Assembly (NCBI GenBank): GCA_033782935.1 | Contig: JAWQEG010001368.1 | Coordinates: 372,001 to 436,000, forward strand | Direction of reading: 5' to 3' | From: Petrolisthes cinctipes | Taxonomy: Eukaryota; Arthropoda; Malacostraca; Decapoda; Porcellanidae | DNA: 64,000 bases | Notes under the pieces: generated by a model | Told to the model about the DNA's origin: nothing | Databases searched by the model: none | What the model saw: the letters and a program-made list of their open reading frames with translations, nothing else | In this document: in pieces, positions 1 to 13,540 of the stretch | Numbering within the stretch: the first letter of the stretch is position 1 | How the letters are laid out: every line of letters starts with the position of its first letter | Made by a program: the position numbers and the translations under genes

Positions 1-3000
1 TTTGGGGTCCCAGAAGCGATCTGTACTTGCCTACTTCGTGTTAGAGTATTTTCAAAATACAGGCCCAAAACATGCTAAAATTCGATATTTTAGGTGCCCA
101 AAGTCGATATCTCAAATTAAGGCCCAAAACACCCGAAAATTCGATATTTTGGGGTCCCAGAAGCGATCTGTACTTACCTACTCATTGCTAAAATATTTTC
201 AAAACATAGGCCCAAAACATGTTAAAAATCGATATTTCAGGTGCCCAAAGTTGATATCTCAAATTCAGGCTCAAAACACCCGAAAATTTGATATTTTAGG
301 GTCCCAGAAGCGATCTGTACATGCCTACTCAGTGCTAGAATATTTTCAAAATATAGGTCCAAAACATGCTAAAAATCGATATTTTAGGTGCCCAAAGTCG
401 ATATCTCAAATTCAGGCCCAAAACACCTGAAAATTCGATATATTTGGTTCTAGAAGCGATCTGTACGTGCCTACTCAGTGCTAGAATGTTTTCAAAATAT
501 AAGCTCAAAACATGATAAAAAATCGATATTTTAAGTGTCCAAAGTCGATATGTGCATGCATCTTCTGTACCCGTTTATATCTCAAATTCAGGCTCAAAAC
601 ACCCGAAAATTCGGTATTTTTGGGTCCTGGAAGCGATCTGTACATGCTTACTCCTAGTTAGAATGTTTTCTAGATACAGACCCAAAACATGCTCAAAATC
701 GATCTTTTAGGTACCCAAAAGTCGATATGTGCATGCATCTTCGGTACCCGTTTATATCTCAAATTCAGGCTTCAAGCTCCCGAAAATTCGATATTTTGAA
801 GTCCCAGAAGCGATCTGTACATGCCTACTCCGTGTTAGAGTATTTTCAAAATACAGGCCCAAAACATGCTGAAAATCGATCTTTTATTTGCCCAAAGTCA
901 ATATGTACATGCATCTTGTGTACCCGTCTATATCTCAAATAAGGGCTCCAAACACCCGAAAATTCGATATTTTTGGGCCCCAGAAGCGATCTGTACATGC
1001 CTACTCAGATACAGGCCCAAAACATGCTGAAAATAGATATTTTAGGTGCCCAAACTCAATATGTGTATGCATCTTTTGCACCCGTTTATATCCCAAATTT
1101 ATCCTCAAAACACCCGAAAATTCGATATTTTTGGGTCCCAGAAGTGATATGTACATGCCTACTCAGTGCTAGAATATTTCCAAAATATAGGCCCAAAACA
1201 TGCTAAAAATCGATATTATAGGTGCCCAAGGTCGATATATCAAATTCAGGCCCAAAACACCCGAAAATTCGATATTTTGGGGTCCCAGAAGCGATCTGTA
1301 CATGCCTACTCCGTGTTAGCGTATTTTAAAAATACAGGTCCAAAACATGCTGAAAATCGATATTTTAGGTGCCCAAAGGCAATATGTGTATGCATCTTCT
1401 GTACCCGTTTATATCTCAAATTAAGGCTGAAAACACCCGAAAATTTGATACTTTGGGGTCCCAGAACCGATCTGTACATGTCTACTCAGTGCTAGAATGT
1501 TTTCAAAATATAGGCTCAAAACATGTTAAAAATCGATATTTTAAGTGTCCAAAGTCGATATGTGCATGTATCTTCTGTACCTGTTTATATCTCAAATTCA
1601 TGCTCAAAACACCCGAAAGATCGGTATTTTTGGGTCCTAGAAGCGATCTGTACATGCCTACTCCTAATTAGAATGTTTTCAAGATACAGACCCAAAACAT
1701 GCTCAAAATCGATATTTTAGGTGTCCAAAAGATGATATGTGCATGCATCTTCAGTACCCATTTACATCTCAAATTCAGGGTCAAAACACCCGAAAAATCA
1801 ATATTTTGGGGTCCCAGAAGCAATCTGTACATGCCTACTCAGTGCTAGAATATTTTCAAAATATAGGCCCAAAACGTGCTAAAAATCTATATTTGAGGTG
1901 CCCAAAGTCGATATCTCAAATGTAGGCCCAAAACACCCGAAAATTCGATATTTTGGGGTCCCAGAAGCGATCTGCACATGCCTACTCAGTGCTAGAATAT
2001 TTTCAAAATATAGACCTAAAACATGCTAAAAATCAATATTTTAGGTGCCCAGAGTCGATATCTCAAATTCAGGCCCAAAACACCCGAAAATTCGATATTT
2101 TGGGGTCCCAGAAGCGATCTGTACATGCCTACTTCGTGTTAGAGTATTTTTAAAATACAGGCCCAAAACATGCTGAAAATCGATATTTTAGGTGCCCAAA
2201 GTCAATATGTGTATGCATCTTCTGCACCCGTTTATATCCCAAATTCAACCTCAAAACACCTGAAAATTCGATATTGTGGGGTCGCAGATGCGATCTGTAC
2301 ATGCCTACCCCGTGTTAGAGAATTTTCTGAATACAGGCGCATAACATACTAAAAATCGATCTTGTAGGTGCCCAAAGTCAATATGTGCATGCATCTTCTG
2401 TTCCCGTAAATATCTCAAATTCAGACTCCAAACACCCGAAAATTCGATATTTTGGGGTCCCAGAAGCGATCTGTACATGCCTGCTCCATGTTAGAGTATT
2501 TTCAAAATACAGGCCCAAAACATACTGAAAATCGATCTTTTAGGTGCCCAAAAGTCGATATGTGCATGCATCTTCTGTACCCGTTTATATCTCAAATTCA
2601 ACCTCAAAACACCCCAAAATTCGATATTTTGAGGTCCCAGAAGCGATCGATACATGCCTAATCCGTGTTAGAGTATTTTTTAAATACAGGCAAAAAACAT
2701 GCTGAAAATCGATCTTTTAGGTGTCCAAAGTCAATATGTGTATGCATCTTCTGCACCCGTTTCCATCCCAAATTCAGCCTCAAAACACCCGAAAATTCGA
2801 TATTTTTGGGTCCCAGAAGCGATCTGTACATGCCTACACAGTGCTAGAATTTTTTCAAAATACAGGCTCAAAACATGCTAAAAATCGATATTTTAAGTGT
2901 CCAAAGTCGATATGAGGATGCATCTTCTGTACCCGTTTATATATCAAATTTAGGCTCAAAACACCCCAAAATTCGGTATTTCGGGGTCCTAGAAGCGATC

Positions 3001-6000
3001 TCTACATGCCTACTCCTAGTTAGAATGTTTTCAAGATACAGCCCAAAACATGCTCAAAATCGATATTTTAGGTGCCCAAAAGTCGATATGTGCATGCATC
3101 TTCTGTACCCGTTTATATCTCAAATTCAGGCTGAAAACAACCGAAAATTCGATATTTTGGCGTCCCAGAAGCGATCTGTACATGCCTACGCAGTGCTAGA
3201 ATATTTTCAAAATACAGGCCCAAAACATGCTAAAAATCGATATTTTAGGTGCCCAAAGTCGATATCTCAAATTCATGTCCAAAACACCCGAAAATTCGAT
3301 ATTTTGGGGTCCCAGAAGCGATCTGTACATGCCTACTCCGTGTTAGAGTATTTTTAATATACAGGCTCAAAACATACTGAAAATCGATCTTTTAGGTGCC
3401 CAAAAGTCGATATGTGTATGCATCTTCTGCACTCGTTTATATCCCAAATTCAACCTCAAAACACCCGAAAATTCGATATTTTAGGTTCCCAGAAGCGATC
3501 TGTACATGCCTACTCAGTGCTAGAATGTTTTCAAAATATAGGCTCAAAACATGCTCAAAATCGATATTTTAGGTGCCCAAAGTCAATACGTGCATGCATC
3601 TTCGGCACCAGATTATATTCCAAATTCATCCTCAAAACACCTGAAAATATGATATTTTGGGTTCCCAGAAGCGATCTGTACATGCCTACTCAGTGCTAGA
3701 ACATTTTCAAAATATAGACCCAAAACATGCTAAAATCGATATTTTAAGTGCCTAGAGTCGATATATCGAATTCAAGCCCAAAACACCCGAAAATTCGATA
3801 TTTTTCGGTCCCAGAAGCGATCTGTACATGCCTATTCAGATACGGGCCCAAAACATGCTGAAAATCGATATTTTAGGTGCCCAAAGTCAATATGTGTATG
3901 TATCTTCTGCAACCGTTTATATCCCAAATTCAACCCCAAAACACCCGAAAATTCGATATTTTTCGGTCCCAGAAGCGATCTGTACATGCCTAGTCAGTGC
4001 TAGAATGTTTTCAAAATATAGGCTCAAAACAAGCTAAAAATCGATATTTTTAGTGTCCAAAGTCGATCTTCTGTACCCGTTTATATCTTAAATTCAGGCT
4101 CAAAACACCCGAAAATTCGGTATTTTTGGGTCCTAGAAGCGATATGTACATGCCTACTCCTAGTTAGAATGTTTTCAAGATACAGACCCAAAATATGCAC
4201 AAAATCGATATTTTAGGTGCCCACAAGTCGATATGTGCATGCATCTTCAGAACCCGTTTATATCTCAAATTCAGGCTCAAAACACCCGCAAATGCCTATT
4301 CAGATACAGGCCCAAAACATGCTGAAAATCGCTAGTTTAGGTGCCCAAAGTCAATATGTGTATGCATCTTCTGCAACCGTTTATATCCCAAATTCAACCC
4401 CAAAACACCCGAAAATTCGATATTTTTTGGTCCCAGAAGCGATCTGTACATGCCTACTCAGTGCTAGAATGTTTTCAAAATATAGGCTCAAAACATGCTG
4501 AAAATCGATATTTTAAGTGTCTAAAGTCAATATGTGCATGCATCTTCTGTACCCGTTTATATCTCAAATTCAGGCTCAAAACACCCGACAATTCGATATT
4601 ATGGAGTCCTAGAAGCGATATGTACATGCCTACTCAGCGCTTGAATATTTTTAAAATATAGGCCCAAAACATACTATTTATCGATATTTTAGGTGCCCAA
4701 AGTCAATATGTGCATGCATCTTTTGTACCCGTTTATATCTCAAATTCAGGCTCAAAACACCCGAAAATTCGGTATTTTTGGGTCCTAGAAGCGAACTGTA
4801 CATGCCTACACCTAGTGAGAATGTTTTCAAGATACAGACCTAAAACATACTGAAAATCGATCTTTTAGGTGCCCAAAAGTCGATATGTGCATGCATTTTC
4901 TGTACCCGTTTATATCTCAAATTCAGGCTCAAAACCCCCGAAAATTCGGTATTTTTGGGTTCCAGACTCGATCTGTACATGCCTACTCCTAGTTAGAATG
5001 TTTTCAAGATACAGACCCAAAACATGCTCAAAATCGATATTTTAGGTGCCCAAAAGTCGATATGTGCATGCATCTTCTGTACCCGTTTATATCTCAAATT
5101 CAGGCTGAAAACACCCGAAAATTCGGTATTTTTGGGTCCTAGAAGCGAACTGTACATGCCTACACCTAGTGAGAATATTTTCAAGATACAGACCTAAAAC
5201 ATACTGAAAATCGATCTTTTAGGTGCCCAAAAGTCGATATGTGCATGCATTTTCTGTACCCGTTTATATCTCAAATTCAGGCTCAAAACCCCCGAAAATT
5301 CGATATTTTTGGGTCCCAGAAGCGATCTGTACATTCCTACCCCGTGGTAGAGTATTTTCAAAATACAGGCACAAAACATGCTGAAAATCGATATTTTAGG
5401 TGCCCAAAGTCGATATCTTAAATTCAGGCCCAAAACACCCGAAAATTCGATATTTTGGGGTCCAAGAAGCGATCTGTACATGCCTACTCCGTGTGAGAGT
5501 ATTTTCAATATAGAGGCCCAAAGCATACTGAAAATCGATATTTTAGGTGACCAAAGTCATCATGTGCATGCATCTTCTGCACCCGTTTATATCCCAAATT
5601 GAACCTCAAAACACCCGAAAATTCGATATTTTTGGGGTCCCAGAAGCGAACTGTACATGCCTCGTCAGTGCTAGAATGTTTTCAAAATACATATATATGC
5701 TTAAAACATGCTAAAAATCGATATTTTGAATGTCAAAAGTTGATATGTGCACGCATCTTCTGTACCCATTTATATCTCAAATTCAGGATCAAAACACCCG
5801 AAAAACCGATATTTTGGTATCCCAGAAGTGATCTGTACATGCCTACTTAGTGCTAGAATATTTTCAAAATACAGGCCCAAAACATGCTAAAAATCGATAT
5901 TTTAGGTGCCCAAAGTCGATATCTCAAATTCAGGCCCAAAACACCCGAAAATTCGATATTTTGGGGTCCCAGAAGCGATCTGTACTTGCCTACTCCGTGT

Positions 6001-9000
6001 TAGAGTATTTTCACAATACAGGCCCAAAACATGCTGAAAATCGATATTTTAGGTGACCAAAGTCAATATGTGTATGCATCTTCTGCACCCGTTTATATCC
6101 CAAATTCAACCTCAAAACACCCAAAAATTCGATATTTTTTGGGTCCCAGAAGAGATCTGTACATACCTACTCAGATACAGGCCCAAAACATGCTTAAAAT
6201 CGATATTTTAGGTGCCCAAAGTTAATATGCGTATGCATCTTCTGCACTCGTTACAGCTCAAATTTAGCCTCAAAACACCCGAAAATTCGATATTTTTGGG
6301 TCCCAGAAGCGATCTGAACATGCCTACTCAGTGCTAGAATTTTTTCAAAATATGGCTTCAAAACATGCTAAAAATAGATATTTTAAGTGTCCAAAGTCGA
6401 TATGTGTATGCATCTTCTGTACCCGTTTATATCTCAAATTCAGGCTCAAAACACCCGAAAATTCGATAATTTGGAGTGCCAGAAGCGATCTGTACATGCC
6501 TACACTGTGTTAGAGTATTTTCAAATATAGGCCCAAAACATGGTAAAAATCGAAATTTTAGGTGCCCAAAGTCGATATCTCAAATTTAGGCCCAAAACAC
6601 CCGAAAATTCGATATTTTATGGTCAGAGAAGCGATATGTACATACCTACTCCGTATTAGAGTATTTTCAAAATACAGGCCCAAAACATACAGAAAATCGA
6701 TATTTTAGGTGCCGAAAAGTCTATATGTGCATGCATCTTCTGTACCCGTTTATACCTCAAATTCAGGCTCCAAACACCCTAAAATTCGATATTTGGGGGT
6801 CCCAGAAGCGATCTGTACATGCCTACTCAGATACAGGCCCAAAACATGCTGAAAATCGATATTTTAGGTGCCCAAAGTTAATATGTGTATGCATCTTCTG
6901 CACTCGTTTATATCTCAAATTCAACCTCAAAACACCCGAAAATTCGATATTTTGGGGTCCTAGAAGCGAACTGTACATGCCTCGTCAGTGCTAGAATGTT
7001 TTCAAAATATATATATATGCTTAAAACATGCTAAAAATCGATATTTTGAATGTCCAAAGTTGATATGTGCATGCATCTTCTGTACCCATTTATATCTCAA
7101 ATTCAGGATCAAAACACCCGAAAAACCGATATTTTGGTATCCCAGAAGTGATCTGTACATGCCTACTTAGTGCTAGAATATTTTCAAAATACAGGCCCAA
7201 AACATGCTAAAAATCGATATTTTAGGTGCCCAAAGTCGATATCTCAAATTCAGGCCCAAAACACCCGAAAATTCGATATTTTGGGGTCCCAGAAGCGATC
7301 TGTACTTGCCTACTCCGTGTTAGAGTATTTTCACAATACAGGCCCAAAACATGCTGAAAATCGATATTTTAGGTGACCAAAGTCAATATGTGTATGCATC
7401 TTCTGCACCCGTTTATATCCCAAATTCAACCTCAAAACACCCAAAAATTCGATATTTTTTGGGTCCCAGAAGAGATCTGTACATGCCTACTCAGATACAG
7501 GCCCAAAACATGCTTAAAATCGATATTTTAGGTGCCCAAAGTTAATATGCGTATGCATCTTCTGCACTCGTTACAGCTCAAATTTAGCCTCAAAACTCCC
7601 GAAAATTCGATATTTTTTGGTCCCAGAAGCGATCTGAACATGCCTACTCAGTGCTAGAATTTTTTCAAAATATGGCTTCAAAACATGCTAAAAATAGATA
7701 TTTTAAGTGTCCAAAGTCGATATGTGTATGCATCTTCTGTACCCGTTTATATCTCAAATTCAGGCTCAAAACACCCGAAAATTCGATAATTTGGAGTGCC
7801 AGAAGCGATCTGTACATGCCTACACTGTGTTAGAGTATTTTCAAATATAGGCCCAAAACATGGTAAAAATCGAAATTTTAGGTGCCCAAAGTCGATATCT
7901 CAAATTTAGGCCCAAAACACCCGAAAATTCGATATTTTATGGTCAGAGAAGCGATATGTACATACCTACTCCGTATTAGAGTATTTTCAAAATACAGGCC
8001 CAAAACATACAGAAAATCGATATTTTAGGTGCCGAAAAGTCTATATGTGCATGCATCTTCTGTACCCGATTATACCTCAAATTCAGGCTCCAAACACCCT
8101 AAAATTCGATATTTGGGGGTCCCAGAAGCGATCTGTACATGCCTACTCAGATACAGGCCCAAAACATGCTGAAAATCGATATTTTAGGTGCCCAAAGTTA
8201 ATATGTGTATGCATCTTCTGCACTCGTTTATATCTCAAATTCAACCTCAAAACACCCGAAAATTCGATATTTTTGGATCACAGAAGCGATCTGTGAATGC
8301 CTACTCAGTGCTAGAATGTTTTCAAAATATAGGCTCAAAACATGCTAAAAATAGATATTTTAAGTGTCCAAAGTCGATATGTGCATGCATCTTCTGTACC
8401 CGTTTATATCTCAAATTCAAGCTCAAAACTCCCGAAAATTCGGTATTTTTTTGTCCTAGAAGCGATCTGTACATGCCTACTCCTAGTTAGAATGTTTTCA
8501 AGATACAGACCCAAAACATGCTCAAAATCGATATTTTAGTGGCCCAAAAGTCGATATGTTCATGCATCTTCAGTACCCGTTTATATCTCAAATTCAGGCT
8601 CAAAACACCCGAAAATTCGATATTTTGGAGTGCCAGAAGCGATCTGTACATGCCTACTCTGTGTCAGAGTACTTTCAAATATAGGCCCAAAACATGCTAA
8701 AAATCGAAATTTTAGGTGCCCAAAGTCGATATCTCAAATTCAGGCTCCAAACACCCGAAAATTTGATATTTTGGGGTCCCAGAAGCGATCGGTACATGCC
8801 TATTCAGATACAGGCCCAAAACATGCTGAAAATCGATATTTTAGGTGCCCAAAGTTAATATGTGTATGCATCTTCTGCACTCGTTTATATCTCAAATTCA
8901 GGCTCAAAACACCCGAAAATTAGAGATTTTTGGTTCCCAGAAGCGATCAGTACATGCCTACTCCTAGTTAGAATGTTTTCAAGATACAGACCCAAAACAT

Positions 9001-12000
9001 GCTTAAAATCGATATTTTAGTGGCCGAAAAGTCGATATGTTCATGTATCTTCAGTACCCGTTTATATCTCAAATTCAGGCTCAAAACACCCGAAAATTCG
9101 ATATTTTGGAGTGCCAGAAGCGATCTGTACATGCCTACACTGTGTCAGAGTATTTTCAAATATAGGCTCAAAACATGCTAAAAATCGATATTTTAGGTGC
9201 CCAAAGTCGATATCTAAAATTCAGGCCCAAAACACCCGAAAATTCGATATTTTGGGGTCCCAGAAGAGATCTGTACTTGCCTACTCCGTGTTAGAGTATT
9301 TTTTAAAATACAGGCCCATAACATGCTGAAAATCGATATTTTAGGTGACCAAAGTCAATATGTGTATGCATCTTCTGCACCCGTTTATATCCCAAATTCA
9401 ACCTCAAAACACCCGAAAATTCGATATGTTTTGGGTCCCAGAAGCGAACTGTACATGCCTAGTCAGTGCTAGAATGTTTTCAAAATATAGGCTGAAAACA
9501 TGCTAAAAATCGATATTTTAAGTGTCCAAAGTCGATATGTGCATGCATCTTCTGTACCCGTTTATATCTCAAATTCAGGATCAAAACACCCGAAAATTCG
9601 ATATTTTGGGGTCCCAGAAGTGATCTGTACATGCCTACTTAGTGCTAGAATATTTTCAAAATATAGGCCCATATCATACTGAAAATCGATCTTTTAGGTG
9701 CCCAAAAGTCGATATGTGCATGCATCTTCTGTACCCGTTTATATCTCAAATTCAGGCTCCAAACACCCGAAAATTCGATATTTTAGGGTCCCAGAAGCGA
9801 TCTGTACATGCCTACTCAGATACAGGCCCAAAACATGCTGAAAATCGATATTTTAGGTGCCCAAAGTAAATAAGTGTATGCATCTTCTGCACTCGTTTAT
9901 ATCTCAAATTCAACTTCAAAACACCCGAAAATTCGATATTTTGAGGTCCCATAAGCAATCTGTACTTGCCTGCTCCGTGTTAAAGTATTTTCAAAAAACA
10001 GGCCCAAAACATGCTGAAAATCGATATTTTAGGTGACCAAAGTCAATATGTGTATGCATCTTCTGCACCCGTTTATATCCCAAATTCAACCTCAAAAAAC
10101 CCGAACATTCGGTATTTTTGGGTCCTAGAAGCGATCTGTACATGCCTACTCTTAGTTAGAATGTTTTCAAGATACAGACCCAAAACATGCTCAAAATCGA
10201 TATTTTAGTGGCCCAAAAGTCGATATGTGCATGCATCTTCTGTACCCGTTTATATCTCAAATTCAGGATCAAAACACCCGAATATTTGATATTTTGTGGT
10301 CCCAGAAGCGATCTGTACATGCCTACTCAGTGCTAGAATATTTTCAAAATATAGGCCCAAAACATGCTAAAAATCGATATTTTAGGTGCCCAAAGTCGAT
10401 ATCTCAAATTTAGGCCCAAAACACCCGAAAATTCGATATTTTGGGGTTCCACAAGCGATCTGTACTTGCCTACTCCGTGTTAGAGTATTTTCAAAATACA
10501 GGCCCATATCATACTGAAAATCGATCTTTTAGGTGCCCAAAAGTCGATATGTGCATGCATCTTCTGTACCCGTTTATATCTCAAATTCAGGCTCCAAACA
10601 CCCGAAAATTTGATATTTTAGGGTCCCAGAAGCGATCTGTACTTGCCTACTCCGTGTTAGAGTATTTTCAAAATACAAGCCCAAAACATGCTGAAAATCG
10701 ATATTTTAGGTGACTAAAGTCAATATGTGTATGCATATTCTGCACCCGTTTATATCCCAAATTCAACCTCAAAACACCTGAAAATTCGATATTTTTTGGG
10801 CCCCAGAAGCGAACTATACATGCCTACTCAGTGCTAGAAGGTTTTCAAAATATAGGCTCTAAACATGCTAAAAATCGATATTTTAAATGTCCTAAGTCGA
10901 TATGTGCATGCATCTTCTGTACCCGTTTATATCTCAAATTCAGGATCAAAACACCCGAAAATTCGATATTTTGGGATCCCAGAAGTGATCTGTACATGCC
11001 TACTTAGAGCTAGAATATTTTCAAAATATAGGCCCAAAACATGCTAAAAATCGATATTTTAGGTGCCCAAAGTCGATATCTCAAATTCAGGCCCAAAACA
11101 CCTGAAAATTCGATATTTTGGGGTCCCAGAAGCAATCTGTACATGCCTACTCCGTGTTAGAGTATTTTCAAAATACAGGCCCATAACATACTGAAAATCG
11201 ATCTTTTAGGTGCCCAAAAGTCGATATGTGCATGCATCTTCTGTACCCGTTTATATCTCAAATTCAAGCTCCAAACACCCGAAAATACGATATTTTGGGG
11301 TCCCAGAAGCGATATGTACATGCCTACTCAGATACAGGCCCAAAACATGCTGAAAATCAATATTTTAGGTGCCCAAAGTCAATATGTGTATGCATCTTCT
11401 GCACCAGTTTATATCCCAAATTCAACCTCAAAACACCCGAAAATTCGATATTTTTGGGTCCCTGAAGCGATCTGTACATGCCTACTCAGTGCTAGAATAT
11501 TTTCAAAATATAGGCCCAAAACATGCTAAAAATCGATAATTTAGGTGCCTAAAGTCGATATCTGAAATTCAGGCCCAAAACACCCGAAAATTCGATATTT
11601 TGGGGTCCCAGAAGCGATCTGTTAGAGTATTTTCAATATACAGGCCCAAAACATACTGAAAATCGATCTTTTAGGTGCCCAAAAGTCGATATGTGGATGC
11701 TTCTGTACCCGTTTATATCTCAAATTCAGGCTCCAAACACCCGAAAATTCTATATTTTGGGGTCCCAGAAGTGATCTGTACATGCCTACTCAGATACAGA
11801 CCCAAAACATGCTCAAAATCGATATTTTAGGTGCCCAAAAGTCGATATGTGCATGCATCTTCTGTACCCGTTTATATCTCAATTTCAGGCTCAAAACACC
11901 CGAAAATTCGATATTTTGGGTTCCCAGAAGCGATCTGTCAGAGTATTTTCAATATACAGGCCCAAAACATACTGAAAATCTATCTTTTAGGTGCCCAAAA

Positions 12001-12840
12001 GTCGATATGTGGATGCTTCTGTACCCGTTTATATCTCAAATTCAGGCTCTAAACACTCGAAAATTCGATATTTTGGGGTCCCAGAAGCGATCTGTACTTG
12101 CCTACTCCGTGATAGAATATTTTCAATATACAGGCCCAAAACATGCTGAAAATCGATATTTTAAGTGACTAAAGTCAATATGTGTATGCATCTTCTGTAC
12201 CCGTTTATATCTCAAATTCAGGCATCAAAACACCCGAAAATTCGATATTTTGGGGTCCCAGAAGCGATCTGTACATGACTAATCAGTGCTAGAATATTTT
12301 CAATATATAGGCCCAAAACATGCTAAAAATCGATATTTTAGGTGCCCAAAGTCGATATCTCAAATTCAGGCCCAAAACACCCGAAAATTCGATATTTCGT
12401 AATCCCAGAAGCGATCTGTACATGCCTACTCCGTCTTAGAGTATTTTCAAAATACAGGCCCAAAACATACAGAATATCGATATTTTAGGTGCCCAAAGTT
12501 AATATGTGTATGCATCTTCTGCACTCGTTTATATATCAAATTCAACCTCAAAACACACGAAAATTCGATATTTTGGGGTCCCAGAAGTGATCTGTACATG
12601 CCTACTCAGTGCTAAAATGTTTTCAAAATAGAGGCCCAAAACATGCTAAAAATAGATATTTTAAGTGTTCAAAGTCGATATGTGCATGCATCTTCTGCAC
12701 TCGTTTATATCTCAAATTCAACCTCAAAACACCCGAAAATTCGATATTTTTGAGTCCCAGAAGCGATATGTACATGCCTACTCAGTGCTAGAATGTTTTC
12801 AAGATACAGACCCGAAACATGCTCAAAATCGATATTTTAT
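1..12840 (+). repeat. Tandem satellite array, block A (176-bp monomer made of two 88-bp halves)
   Basis: Head-to-tail AT-rich satellite from the first base. The full monomer is 176 bp. It contains two related 88-bp halves, each starting AGGCYCAAAACA, passing through TCGATATTTT and then a GCGATCTGTACATGC or TCGATATGTGCATGC box. Shorter monomers are common: about 147 bp, lacking 29 bp of the first half, and others lacking about 20 bp of the second half around GTGCTAGAATATTTT. All copies share one orientation. Many stop-free frames (60-200 codons) arise because 147 is a multiple of three and because an extra A in CCAAAAGTCG keeps longer units in phase. I do not regard these as genes. The array starts before this window. 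Role unknown; centromeric or heterochromatic use is possible but not shown. Confidence 0.97.
5640..8280 (+). repeat. Higher-order satellite repeat, period 1320 bp, two copies
   Basis: The block 5640-6959 is repeated almost base for base at 6960-8279. Landmarks shared at exactly 1320 bp spacing include the unusual ATATATATGCTTAAAACATG segment (about 5692 and 7012), the TTGGAGTGCCAGAAGCGATC segment and the GGTGCCGAAAAGTCTATATG segment. Only scattered single-base changes separate the two copies, whereas neighbouring monomers inside each copy differ far more. This is the usual sign of recent unequal crossover at multi-monomer scale. Confidence 0.93.
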
Positions 12841-13540
12841 GTGGACACCACACTCCAACACCCTATCTGCGCTCCTGTTAATTTTAGAAGCAAAAGCTTT
12901 TTGCCATCGTAATTCTCGTTTGGTTTTACATATATTGACAAATTTTCATTACAATCGAGCAACAAATAATATTTTTCCTAACACTTTTAAAATTATTTTG
13001 TAAAAAATTAACAACAAAAAAACTATGTTTCAGAATTGCATAAGATTTATGTGAACTATCCTCTGATATATAGCAACACTGCTGATGACGAAAGAGTCCA
13101 TTATCACTGCTATAAATGGGAAAATTCCTCGCCTGAAATTGTTGAAAAAAAATTTCGCCAGAAATGTTTGGGAAAAAATTCGCCAAAACAAAAATAATCC
13201 TTTTAGATCGAAATCCAAACGACAAACTGTGCTCATATATACGTATATTACGTGTGAATCATATTCATTGACAAAACATCAATACCTTTCGTGTTGTTTG
13301 CTTTTTTAGTGGAGAAATTTGAAAAAAAATACAAAAAAATCACTTTGAAACTAAAATCACTAGGAAATGCTTCAGTTGGTGCTCTATACTTCCATTCTCT
13401 TCGGCTTGGCCAAGACTATAGAGCATTAAGAAGTGGCTGTATATAGGGGTAAATATTGATTTTTGGTGATTATTTTAATGCGAAATTTTTTTTAGCTTCT
13501 GCTTCTCGTTTTTTATGACGTTAAGTAGTGTGGTGTCCCC
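12841..13540. mobile_element. TTAA-targeted non-autonomous element (700 bp) inserted in the satellite
   Basis: Non-satellite sequence interrupts a single monomer. The ends are inverted: the left begins GTGGACACCACACT and the right, read on the other strand, begins GGGGACACCACACT (13 of 14 identical). The right flank is TTAA (13541-13544) and the left flank is TTAT (12837-12840), a one-base decayed copy. Deleting the element plus one flank restores an uninterrupted monomer. A TTAA target is typical of piggyBac and Kolobok elements. No transposase is encoded and the interior is AT-rich, so it is MITE-like. Which superfamily it belongs to is unresolved. Confidence 0.75.
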
